Positions 1-9,172 of a DNA stretch of 64,000 nucleotides are shown here, piece after piece; the first letter of the stretch is position 1, and each line of letters starts with the position of its first letter. This stretch comes from Klebsiella oxytoca NBRC 105695 (lineage in GTDB: Bacteria > Pseudomonadota > Gammaproteobacteria > Enterobacterales > Enterobacteriaceae), in assembly GCF_001598695.1 (NCBI RefSeq), contig NZ_BCZK01000020.1:28035-92034 (forward strand), written 5' to 3'. The notes below the pieces were generated by a model. That model was not told the origin of the DNA and searched no databases. It worked only from the letters and a program-made list of their open reading frames with translations. The position numbers and the translations under genes were made by a program.

Positions 1-446
1 GCCGGGATGTTGCGTGCCGATTCCGAAGCGATAAAAACCACCCGACCCCAGCCTTTCTGTACCATGGCCGGTAGCAGCGCGCGGGAAAGACGAACCCCGG
101 ACATCACGTTGGTTTGCCAGTATCTTTCCCAGGTTGCATCGTCGGTGGCATAGAAATCCTGCGGGCCATAAATACCCGCATTATTCACCAGTATGTCGAC
201 GCCGTTTACCGCTTGTATCAGCTGATTCACGCCTTCTGCGTCGCTCAGATCGGCTATCGCCGGTCGGGTCTTCGCGCCGGGAACCTCGCTCTGCAGGCGG
301 GCAATGGCCGCATTCACGCTACGCTCGCTGCGGCCATTCACGATCGCTTCCGCGCCGCTTGCCGCCAGACCTTTGGCGATGGCGAAACCAATGCCGCCGG
401 TGGAGGCGGTAACCAGTGCAACTTTCCCCGATAGATCAATATTCAT
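1..446 (-). CDS. SDR-family oxidoreductase, C-terminus cut by window edge
   Basis: This is a short-chain dehydrogenase/reductase read leftward from an ATG at 446; only the first 148 or so codons are in the window. The start region contains the nucleotide-binding glycine motif TASTGGIG (about residues 13-20), and NNAGIY near residue 90 is the NNAG structural motif. A Ser in FIASESA is placed where the catalytic Ser of the family sits; the Tyr-x-x-x-Lys pair lies outside the window. It follows the GhrA-like gene after a 74-base gap, wider than the other gaps in this operon, so it may be the last gene or have its own promoter. The substrate cannot be told from the sequence. Confidence 0.85.
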   Translation of the reverse strand, partial: MNIDLSGKVALVTASTGGIGFAIAKGLAASGAEAIVNGRSERSVNAAIARLQSEVPGAKTRPAIADLSDAEGVNQLIQAVNGVDILVNNAGIYGPQDFYATDDATWERYWQTNVMSGVRLSRALLPAMVQKGWGRVVFIASESARNIP

Positions 447-520
447 GCTGCCAGCCTTATTTTTTATTGGACAGACCATTAAGCGTAGCAGCGGATATTA
501 TGCTTTTGACGTTTTCGGGC

Positions 521-1453
521 TTAATAACCACTCTGTTTGTTCACCCGGTTTTTCAGCGGCAGCGCCCGATGTAGCCGCTGGATGTTGTCCAGCAGCTGGC
601 GGGCGATCGCCTCCGTCTGGGCGATGGAGGCCATATGCGGCGTAATTGCTACCTGCGGGTGTTGCCACAGCGGGTCTTCCTGGGGAAGAGGCTCGACGGG
701 GAAGACGTCGAGCACCGCGCCGGATAACTTGCCGCTATCCAGCGCCCGGATCACGTCCTGGTTCACCATATGCTCGCCGCGGCCGCAGTTTATCAACGCC
801 GCGCCGTTGGGGAGCCGATCCAGTAAAGGGTGGGCGAGGATACCTCGCGTCTGCTCGGTTAACGGCAGGACGTTGATAAGCACATCCAGCTGACCAAGAA
901 ATTCACCGGCCTGCGCGTCGCCGTGAAAGCAGCGCACGCCGGCAAGGGATTTCTCGCTACGCGCCCAGCCGGAAACCCGATACCCCATCCCGGCGAGCTG
1001 CGAGGCGATATAGCCGCCAATTTCACCGAGGCCCATGACGCCAACGTGGTAATCGGCCGCCGCGCGCTGCGGATACATCTTCCAGATGCGCTTGCGCTGG
1101 TGAGCCAGCGCCCGGTCAAAGCGGCGCTGAAACCACAGCACGCCCCACAGCGCGTATTCAAACATGCCGTGGCGAAAGTCATCGTCAACCACCCGGCAGA
1201 GCGGAACATCGCTGGCGAAAATGCTGGCCGGGAGATGATCGACGCCGGCGGACGCTGCCTGGATCAGCTTTAGCTGCGGCGATCGCGCCAGGATCTGCGG
1301 ATCGGGAAACCAGCAGCAGGCGTATTGCGCCTCGCGAGCGGCGGGGTGGTCAGGCAGGACCGCTTTTGCCTGCGGAAATGGCGCGAAAGCGGCGCAAATC
1401 TCCTGGGCATATTGAGGATCGTTACAATCCACGACGATAGTGAACGGAGTCAT
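521..1453 (-). CDS. GhrA-like D-2-hydroxyacid dehydrogenase
   Basis: This 310-residue protein belongs to the D-isomer 2-hydroxyacid dehydrogenase family and most resembles glyoxylate/hydroxypyruvate reductase A in length and motifs. GVMGLGEIGG (about residues 138-147) is the NAD(P)-binding loop. INCGRGEHM carries the catalytic Arg, and TPHMAS near the C-terminus carries the catalytic His. The family reversibly reduces 2-oxoacids to D-2-hydroxyacids in the cytoplasm. It starts 5 bases after the aldolase gene, so it is translated within the same operon. A role in reducing a small oxoacid released by the aldolase is an inference. Confidence 0.88.
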   Translation of the reverse strand: MTPFTIVVDCNDPQYAQEICAAFAPFPQAKAVLPDHPAAREAQYACCWFPDPQILARSPQLKLIQAASAGVDHLPASIFASDVPLCRVVDDDFRHGMFEYALWGVLWFQRRFDRALAHQRKRIWKMYPQRAAADYHVGVMGLGEIGGYIASQLAGMGYRVSGWARSEKSLAGVRCFHGDAQAGEFLGQLDVLINVLPLTEQTRGILAHPLLDRLPNGAALINCGRGEHMVNQDVIRALDSGKLSGAVLDVFPVEPLPQEDPLWQHPQVAITPHMASIAQTEAIARQLLDNIQRLHRALPLKNRVNKQSGY

Positions 1454-1458
1454 AGGCG

Positions 1459-2187
1459 TTAACTCTTATAAGAAGTATCAAGACGGTCGAGGCGACGCAG
1501 CCACGCCTGCCACACCAGCTGGCGTTCATGTTCGACTCCCTTCAGCTGCTCGCAGGCGTGCTGGCTCAGGCGATCGGGGATCGTATGAATGGAGCCGAGC
1601 GAAGCCAGCTGCGCGGCGGCCATCTGGATTTCACAGGCGCGGTTCAGGTAATACATGATGTAAAACGCGTCGGCGACGGTGCGGCCGACCGACAGCAGGC
1701 CGTGGCTTTGCAGGATCAGGGCGATATTCTCGCCGAGCGAGCGCTGGATCCTCACGCGTTCATCGAGATCGAAGGCCACGCCTTCATAAGGATGATAACC
1801 GACGCGTTGATAAAACTCGGTGCTGATCTGGTTGAGCTGCAGCAGCCCTTCCGCACAGGCGGCGACTGCCATCCCCGGCAGCGTGTGGGTGTGGATCACG
1901 CAGTGGGCGTCTTCGCGAGCCATATGGACCGCGCTGTGGATTGTAAAGCCCGCCGAGTTTGCCGGTGCGCTGCCTTCGACGACTTTGCCCTGCATGTCGA
2001 CCACGATTAAGTTGCTGGCCGTCACTTCATCAAACATCATGCCGAAGGGGTTAATCAAAAATCGCGGCTCGCCGTCGCCGGGCAGGCGAACGGAGAAGTG
2101 GGTATAGAGCGTGTCTTCCCAGCCGAACAGCGCCGCCAGACGATAGGCGCCCGCCAGCTGCTGGCGTAATTCCAGTTCAGTTGTCAT
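1459..2187 (-). CDS. class II aldolase/adducin-family protein
   Basis: At 242 residues this is a class II (zinc) aldolase of the AraD/FucA type. The pair of His in HTHTLPGM (about residues 98-105) and the later His in LQSHGLLSVG are the expected metal ligands. The family cleaves or epimerises phosphorylated sugars, but many cluster-encoded members act on other hydroxyacids. It begins 3 bases after the ABC transporter fusion and ends 5 bases before the dehydrogenase gene, so it belongs to the same transcript. The substrate is unknown. Confidence 0.88.
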   Translation of the reverse strand: MTTELELRQQLAGAYRLAALFGWEDTLYTHFSVRLPGDGEPRFLINPFGMMFDEVTASNLIVVDMQGKVVEGSAPANSAGFTIHSAVHMAREDAHCVIHTHTLPGMAVAACAEGLLQLNQISTEFYQRVGYHPYEGVAFDLDERVRIQRSLGENIALILQSHGLLSVGRTVADAFYIMYYLNRACEIQMAAAQLASLGSIHTIPDRLSQHACEQLKGVEHERQLVWQAWLRRLDRLDTSYKS

Positions 2188-2190
2188 TTA

Positions 2191-3708
<1,518 letters not shown>

Positions 3709-3732
3709 AGCGACTCCCGTTTAATTATTGTA

Positions 3733-4539
3733 TTAATTGATGCTTTCTAAGCTGTATTTCTTGATGATGGCGTCATATTTGCCGTTGGCTTTAAGGGTGG
3801 CTAACGTTGATTTAATGGCCTCGGCCAGCTCGGTATTGCCTTTGGCGACGTAGATCCCCAGCGGCAGCGGATAGACCAGACGATTTGAGCTAATGGCCAG
3901 GCGGCCGCGGCTTTTCTCGACGATAATTTGCGCCGCCGGGGCGATTTCTAACTGGGCGTTGATATTTTTCGACAGCAGGGCCTGGGAGGCTTCCGGCGCG
4001 GTGGGGAACTCCTGAACGCTAATCGCCGGTTTACCCTTTTTCAGGCAGTACTCGTCGGAGTGTTTTTTGAGACTGGAAACCCAGGCGGTACCCGCCTGCA
4101 GACCGACCTTCACGCCGCACAGCTCATCTTCGGTTTTGGGCTGAATGGTGCTGTTTTTCAGGGCAATAATTGATGCGCCGGACAGGGCGTAAGGAATCGC
4201 ATCCGCCTGCTTCTGACGCTCGGGAGTCACGTACATTCCGGAAATCACCGCATCGTATTTTTTACCGATACCTAAAATCAGGCTGGTGAATTTCGTGTCG
4301 ATAAGCTGCGGTTTGGCTTTCAGCTGTTCGGCGATCAGCGCTGCAAATTCCGGGTCGATGCCGACGATATTATTATTGCTGTCGTAGGACTCAAACGGCG
4401 GATAGGTCACCTCCATCCCGACCTTAAATACGCCCTCGGTCAGCAGCTCTGCGGCCTGAGTCAGCGGTGAAAAACAAGCGGTGACGGCGATGGTCAAAGC
4501 CACACGGCGCGAGAGTTTTTTTAGCGTTCTTTTCATCAT
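3733..4539 (-). CDS. periplasmic amino-acid-type substrate-binding protein
   Basis: This 268-residue family 3 solute-binding protein has a basic, hydrophobic signal peptide with likely cleavage after the TQA at about residue 29. The mature part has the family hallmark VGMEVTYPPFESYD. The middle region GVKVGLQAGTAW is the usual lobe-crossing segment. It should capture the ligand in the periplasm and deliver it to the permease-ATPase fusion encoded just downstream. Ligand class, probably a polar or cationic amino acid or a guanidino compound, is inferred from the family and the ureohydrolase in the operon. Confidence 0.9.
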   Translation of the reverse strand: MMKRTLKKLSRRVALTIAVTACFSPLTQAAELLTEGVFKVGMEVTYPPFESYDSNNNIVGIDPEFAALIAEQLKAKPQLIDTKFTSLILGIGKKYDAVISGMYVTPERQKQADAIPYALSGASIIALKNSTIQPKTEDELCGVKVGLQAGTAWVSSLKKHSDEYCLKKGKPAISVQEFPTAPEASQALLSKNINAQLEIAPAAQIIVEKSRGRLAISSNRLVYPLPLGIYVAKGNTELAEAIKSTLATLKANGKYDAIIKKYSLESIN

Positions 4540-4545
4540 TTATCC

Positions 4546-5622
4546 TCACGGGTTATTAACGGTTTTTTGCTGGGCTTGTTTTTTCAGATGGCCAAAGGTG
4601 TTGGTGCCGCGGGCGCGTTCGGGGAGCTGGAGCTCGCCGCGGGTGACTTTCTCGCGCAGGTAGCGATAGGTCTGTAACGCCTGGCTCCACATATGTTCAC
4701 CAATGCTCAGTTCTTGATACTCGCTGGCTTCGCCCGCCTTAAGGAAGCCCGGCAGCGGGCGGATCAGCGTGTGGTAGTCGCAGGCGAAAAACAGCGGGAA
4801 GGAGTAACGTTCCTGCGGCACCTTACGTACGCGGTGTGCTGTTGCAACAAATGTGCCAGCGCTCAGCACTTCCAGCATGTCGCCGATATTGATCACGAAA
4901 GCCTCTTCTCCGGTCGCGTTCTTCAGCGGTGGGGCGTCGATCCAGACGCTATCTTCGTTCAACACTTCAAGGCCCGGCTGGTCGGCGAGCAGCAGAGTGA
5001 AGCACTCATAGTCGGTATGTGCACCAATACCGGGAACATCTTCGGCGCTGGCGTCAAAGGGGTAGTGGATCAGGCGCAGCTTTGACGGTGGGCAGGTGAC
5101 CATCGACCTGAAATAACCTTCCGGCAGGCCAAGCGCCAGAGCGAAGGCGTCAAACAGGCGATGTCCAAGGGAGAAGACCGCGTCATACCAGGCCAGTACC
5201 CGGGATTGAAATTCGGGTATATCCGGCCATTCGTTGGCGCCAATCAGCGGCGTGTTAGCCACGACCAACGGGTGGTCGTCGGCGGCCTGGAAGCCGATAT
5301 CAAACGCCTCTTTGCGATCCGGCTTGCCGGAGCCGTAAATCTCTTCGCCTTCGGGAACGTAGCCCTTATGGCTTTTCGACTGTCCGATGTAGTACGCCAT
5401 CTTGCGCTCCATCGGCAGGGCAAAAATCTCTTTCGCCGCCGCGCGGATGCCGGCAATCAGCTCGGGCGCAATGCCGTGTCCGGTGATGTAGAAAAAGCCG
5501 ACCTCGCGGGCCGCCTGACCGATGGCGTCGGCCACCGCCTGTCGTCGGGTGAGATCGGCGCAGGTCAGGTCGCTGATGTCGATGGTCGGTAATTCAGTAA
5601 AAGAACTTTTTGCAGCGGTCAT
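4546..5622 (-). CDS. isopenicillin N synthase-family Fe(II)/2-oxoglutarate dioxygenase
   Basis: This 358-residue protein has the N-terminal DIOX_N-like region (ELPTIDISDL...ADAIGQAAREVGFFYITGHG) followed by the double-stranded beta-helix core. The iron triad is visible: His and Asp in GAHTDYECF (about residue 222) and the distal His in VATAHRVRKV. RYSFP, with the RxS pair that binds 2-oxoglutarate, follows. The family hydroxylates, desaturates or oxidatively cleaves small molecules. It lies 6 bases upstream of the binding-protein gene and 12 after the TIM-barrel gene. In this context it may oxidise the imported compound before the ureohydrolase or aldolase acts, which is inference. Confidence 0.9.
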   Translation of the reverse strand: MTAAKSSFTELPTIDISDLTCADLTRRQAVADAIGQAAREVGFFYITGHGIAPELIAGIRAAAKEIFALPMERKMAYYIGQSKSHKGYVPEGEEIYGSGKPDRKEAFDIGFQAADDHPLVVANTPLIGANEWPDIPEFQSRVLAWYDAVFSLGHRLFDAFALALGLPEGYFRSMVTCPPSKLRLIHYPFDASAEDVPGIGAHTDYECFTLLLADQPGLEVLNEDSVWIDAPPLKNATGEEAFVINIGDMLEVLSAGTFVATAHRVRKVPQERYSFPLFFACDYHTLIRPLPGFLKAGEASEYQELSIGEHMWSQALQTYRYLREKVTRGELQLPERARGTNTFGHLKKQAQQKTVNNP

Positions 5623-5634
5623 CTCTTCCGTTCC

Positions 5635-6483
5635 TTATGCAGTTAGCGAGGTGAATTCGACAAAATGTTGCTGTTCACGCCGGGCCATCCAGGCGTTCAG
5701 CGACCAGAGATCGGCGACCGGAACGTTGGTAAACGGCAGGTGATGCAGATAGCCATCGGGGCCAAACTCCGGGGTCAGCGTGGTGTGCTGGTAGCCGCGC
5801 CGGCGCTGCGATTGCCAGATTTGCTCCCAGAAGCGCTGTTGAAACCGCAGGGCCGCCTGATATTCCGGCGCGGCCGGGTGTGGCACCTGCGGCCCCTGGT
5901 CGTATCCGGCGCGGGCCTGAATATGGTGGACCCGTTCGATAAAGGCGCTGAAGTCATCGCAAGGGTCATCCAGCAGGCGTTCGCTGACCACGATCCAGTG
6001 GCTGATATCGGCGGTAAAGCGCAGCTGCGGCAGCTGTTGAATAATCTCCAGCGTCAGCCACGGGCTATACAGCGAGGTGGCGCGATGGGTTTCAAAGCTA
6101 CAGAGCAGCTCATACTCGGCGGCCAGTTCATGCGCTCTGCCGAGAAAATCCACCTGCTGCGCCAGCGGCCAGCGGTCGTTACCGGCCAGTAGATTGACGA
6201 AGCGCGGATTAAGCGCTTTTGCCGCCGCAAAACGTTCTTTTAAGCGCTCCAGATGCTGCGCGGGCGTCTCGGCCTGGGCCGGAATGACGCCGCCGCCGCT
6301 GAAGACAATGGCGATATACTGAAGCGCGGACGCTTCGAGGCGCCGGGCCAGCGTTCGCTGCTCTTCTGTCGTCAGCGGCAGTCGCGCTTCGATGCCGCAG
6401 CAGCCGACGCTCTGGAGTTCGCTAACCGTTTGCTGCCACGGGGTGGTGACGCCCCACAGCGTGCGAAAGACGTTAAGCTGCAT
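5635..6483 (-). CDS. sugar phosphate isomerase/epimerase-like TIM-barrel protein
   Basis: The 282 residues fit the xylose isomerase-like TIM-barrel (AP endonuclease 2) superfamily. Likely metal ligands are the Glu in CSFETHR, the Asp in FTADISHW, the His pair in RVHHIQAR and the Glu in LTPEFGPDGY near the C-terminus. These positions match the E-D-H-E pattern of the superfamily. Members isomerise sugars or cleave cyclic and inositol-like compounds, so the name does not fix the reaction. It is the second gene of the operon, 10 bases after the ureohydrolase. Confidence 0.83.
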   Translation of the reverse strand: MQLNVFRTLWGVTTPWQQTVSELQSVGCCGIEARLPLTTEEQRTLARRLEASALQYIAIVFSGGGVIPAQAETPAQHLERLKERFAAAKALNPRFVNLLAGNDRWPLAQQVDFLGRAHELAAEYELLCSFETHRATSLYSPWLTLEIIQQLPQLRFTADISHWIVVSERLLDDPCDDFSAFIERVHHIQARAGYDQGPQVPHPAAPEYQAALRFQQRFWEQIWQSQRRRGYQHTTLTPEFGPDGYLHHLPFTNVPVADLWSLNAWMARREQQHFVEFTSLTA

Positions 6484-6493
6484 GGTTTTTCCT

Positions 6494-7444
6494 CTATGGA
6501 TATTTCACGCCCGGGAGAACGCAGAGCATTTCATACAGCAGGTTGGCGGCCAGCTGGGACGTGTTGCCGCTGACGTCATAGGGGGGCGAGACCTCGACCA
6601 GGTCGCAGCCAATCAGGTTCAGACCGCGGCAGCCGCGCACAATTTCCAGCGCCTGAATTGACGTCAGGCCGCCTACTTCCGGGGTTCCGGTGCCGGGGGC
6701 CCAGATCGGATCGAGGCTATCGATATCAAAACTGAGATAAACCGGGCCATCTCCCATTTGTTGACGCACTTCGGCCATCAGCGGGGCCAGGGATTTGTGC
6801 CAGCACTGCTCCGCCTGAACCAGACGAAAGCCCCGATCGACGCCCCACTGGAAGTCGCCGGCGGCGTAGCCCTGCGCGCGCTGGCCAATCTGGACGACGC
6901 GTTTAAGATCAAGCAGCCCCTCTTCGACGGCGCGGCGGAAGGTGGTGCCGTGGGCAATCTTTTCGCCGAACATCTCATCGTTGGTATCGGTGTGGGCGTC
7001 GACGTGAATCAGACCTACCGGACCGTGCTTTTTGGTCAACGCGCGCAGAATCGGCAGGGTAATGGTGTGATCGCCTCCGAGCGTCAGGGGGATAAGCGGA
7101 AAACTATTTAAACCGGTGTAGTAATCCTCGATAATCTGCACCGATTTGAGCAGACTATAGGTGTTAATCGGTACGTCGCCGATATCCGCCACCGACAGTG
7201 AATCAAAAGGCGCGGCGCCGGTAGCCATGTTGTACGGGCGAATCATCACCGATTCGGTACGAATATAGCGCGGTCCGTAGCGCGTTCCGGAACGCTGCGA
7301 GGTCCCGATATCCAGAGGGATGCCGACAAATGCGGCATCAAGCCCCTGTAAATCCTCAATAAATGGCAGGCGCATCATCGTGGCGCGGCCGCCAAAACGC
7401 GGCATCTCATTGCCACCCTGCGGTTGATGAAAGACGTTATCCAT
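6494..7444 (-). CDS. ureohydrolase, agmatinase/guanidinobutyrase-like
   Basis: This 316-residue enzyme is of the arginase/agmatinase family. The two-manganese site is complete: GGDHTIT, HVDAHTDTND and SFDIDSLDP. The segment RYGPRYIRTESVMIRPYN and the following GAAPFDSL resemble, from memory, guanidinobutyrases and guanidinopropionases more than biosynthetic SpeB. The family hydrolyses a guanidino group to urea and an amine. It is the first gene of the eight-gene operon and is transcribed away from the LysR gene, so it is probably the central catabolic step. Which guanidino compound is used is not known. Confidence 0.9.
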   Translation of the reverse strand: MDNVFHQPQGGNEMPRFGGRATMMRLPFIEDLQGLDAAFVGIPLDIGTSQRSGTRYGPRYIRTESVMIRPYNMATGAAPFDSLSVADIGDVPINTYSLLKSVQIIEDYYTGLNSFPLIPLTLGGDHTITLPILRALTKKHGPVGLIHVDAHTDTNDEMFGEKIAHGTTFRRAVEEGLLDLKRVVQIGQRAQGYAAGDFQWGVDRGFRLVQAEQCWHKSLAPLMAEVRQQMGDGPVYLSFDIDSLDPIWAPGTGTPEVGGLTSIQALEIVRGCRGLNLIGCDLVEVSPPYDVSGNTSQLAANLLYEMLCVLPGVKYP

Positions 7445-7530
7445 TTCTGCTCCTGAATCTGATATTCAAAACTCAACAGCAGGGATAGTGCGCAAGATGT
7501 GCTGGACTTTAAATCGTCCGCCGCAAATAC

Positions 7531-7554
7531 TTAGTTCATTTATCAGTGAACTAA
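7531..7554. promoter_or_regulatory. 8-bp inverted repeat between ureohydrolase operon and LysR gene
   Basis: The arms TTAGTTCA (7531-7538) and TGAACTAA (7547-7554) are perfectly complementary across an 8-base spacer. The site lies in the divergent control region and just upstream of the favoured LysR start at 7560. That geometry suits a LysR-type binding site and autoregulation; binding itself is inferred. Confidence 0.55.
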
Positions 7555-7559
7555 ACGCC

Positions 7560-8471
7560 ATGCTTAACGACGCGACGCTAAACATTCGACAGCTCCAGGT
7601 TTTTGAGGCGGTGGCCCGCCTTGAGAGCTATGGCCGGGCCCAGCAGGAGCTGGGGATTTCCGTTTCCGCGATCAGCAACGCGATGTCGCAGCTGGAGGGC
7701 CAGCTGGGCTTTAGCCTGTGCCAGCGCGGACGCGGCGGCTTTGCGTTAACGGAGAAAGGGCAGCATTTTTTACAGCAGGCGATCCGCGTGCTGAGCGAAC
7801 TGAACGAGCTGGAGCGCCAGTCGGCGCTGCTGAAAGGCGAGCATAGCGGCACGATTTGCATCTCAACGCTTGACTCCATCGAAACGGAAACCGCGCTGTC
7901 GCTGCCGGTGGTGCTGCGCAGCTTTAGCGATAAGTTTCCTAACGTACACATCAAGCTGATTATTCGCACCCCGGCGGAACAGCTGAACGGAGTACTGAAT
8001 AACCATATCGATCTCGCCATCGGTAGCTACAATTCGCGGGTGCATAACATCATCAGCGAACCGCTCTACCGCGAGCAGCACTGGCTCTACTGCAGCGACC
8101 TGCATCCGATGTTCTTTAGTCGCCAGCTCGATAAAGATCTCATCAGCCAGTGTCCACTGGTGACGCGCAGCTACTGGAATACCAGCGATCTGCGGCGGCG
8201 CGGGTTCAGCAAGGGCAGCGCCACGGTTGAAACCGTCGATGCGCAGCTGCTGTTGATCCTGTCCGGGAAATACATCGGCTATCTTCCAGAACACTACGCC
8301 TGGCCGTGGATTAAAGAGAATCGCCTGCGCGTGCTGCTACCCAATGAGTTTGGCTTTCAATCTCCCTTCTCGGCGATCTGCAAGCGCGGGCGCAGCAATG
8401 AACCTTATCTCAAGGAGTTTCGCAATCTTCTGAAGAAGAATACCGTAGCCAGGCCGAAGTGGAGTGCATGA
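7560..8471 (+). CDS. LysR-family transcriptional regulator
   Basis: This is a LysR-type regulator of about 303 residues if it starts at the ATG at 7560. That start puts the winged helix-turn-helix (LNIRQLQVFEAVARLESY and QELGISVSAISNAMSQLE) at the N-terminus, as is normal; an upstream GTG at 7488 would add 24 atypical residues. The remainder is the usual effector-binding domain. It is divergent from the eight-gene operon, the classical placement for a LysR activator of its neighbour. The probable co-inducer is the transported compound or an intermediate. Confidence 0.9.
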   Translation: MLNDATLNIRQLQVFEAVARLESYGRAQQELGISVSAISNAMSQLEGQLGFSLCQRGRGGFALTEKGQHFLQQAIRVLSELNELERQSALLKGEHSGTICISTLDSIETETALSLPVVLRSFSDKFPNVHIKLIIRTPAEQLNGVLNNHIDLAIGSYNSRVHNIISEPLYREQHWLYCSDLHPMFFSRQLDKDLISQCPLVTRSYWNTSDLRRRGFSKGSATVETVDAQLLLILSGKYIGYLPEHYAWPWIKENRLRVLLPNEFGFQSPFSAICKRGRSNEPYLKEFRNLLKKNTVARPKWSA

Positions 8472-8767
8472 GTTTAGTAATGAATGAGAAACAGCTTATG
8501 CCTGATTTTATTGGGAAATAGACCGCTTAATATCAGGCATATAGCAGACGGCACATCATTAACTATATGTTATTAAGAAAAAAATCAGATAAAAATATCG
8601 CCTGGTTCCAGGATAATTCCCACTCTGCAATTGGTCAAGAAATAACCTTTTTATGTGTTTTTTCTGAATTACGAGTAAATCCAACCTGTAACGTTGTTTG
8701 TTAATTTTTTTTCTGCTGGAATCGAGAAATATATTTTTTGTGCACTATTTTTCTAATGGATGGGAAA
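8472..8767. other. AT-rich intergenic gap before lipoprotein gene
   Basis: About 296 bases separate the LysR gene from the lipoprotein gene. The stretch is rich in A and T runs, especially near 8575-8600 and 8700-8735. I see no open frame or strong terminator in it; it presumably carries the promoter for the lipoprotein/coiled-coil pair. Confidence 0.5.
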
Positions 8768-9172
8768 ATGATAAGAAATAGCTTATTGGCATTGGTGTGT
8801 ATTTCTGTGGGTGTATTGCAGGGGTGTACTAATATTAAAAAAACAGATAGCGCACTAATAAAGAAAGATGTGAGTCAAACCGAACAGCCTGCACAAGTTC
8901 CTGCTTTACAGCAGTGTATCCAGGATGCGGATGCTTTAGTTAAGCTGGATAACAAGTTCCAGAAAGATTCAAGTGAACTCTATGGCTTAATTAACGACGC
9001 TAAGTTTTATGCCTCTGTTTCGGGGCAAACCTCAGCCAGCGTAAAATCAACCATTACCCCGCTTTTTGAATATAAGATAAATGATAAGTGTAATAGTATT
9101 TCTCAGAAATTAATCAAAGAGTTCGAAACCCGCGCCCGGAAAGCCGATCTTAAAGATGGGCTGACCAGATGA
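8768..9172 (+). CDS. small putative lipoprotein
   Basis: From the ATG at 8768 this is a protein of about 134 residues. Its N-terminus is a short lipoprotein signal (MIRNSLLALVCISVGVLQGC) with a lipobox LQGC, so it should be acylated and anchored in the membrane. An upstream ATG at 8756 would add four residues and is also possible. The mature part is mostly hydrophilic and helical, with Cys in LQQCIQDAD and NDKCNSI. Its end overlaps the start of the coiled-coil gene by four bases (ATGA), so the two are co-translated. I do not recognise a family. Confidence 0.75.
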   Translation: MIRNSLLALVCISVGVLQGCTNIKKTDSALIKKDVSQTEQPAQVPALQQCIQDADALVKLDNKFQKDSSELYGLINDAKFYASVSGQTSASVKSTITPLFEYKINDKCNSISQKLIKEFETRARKADLKDGLTR

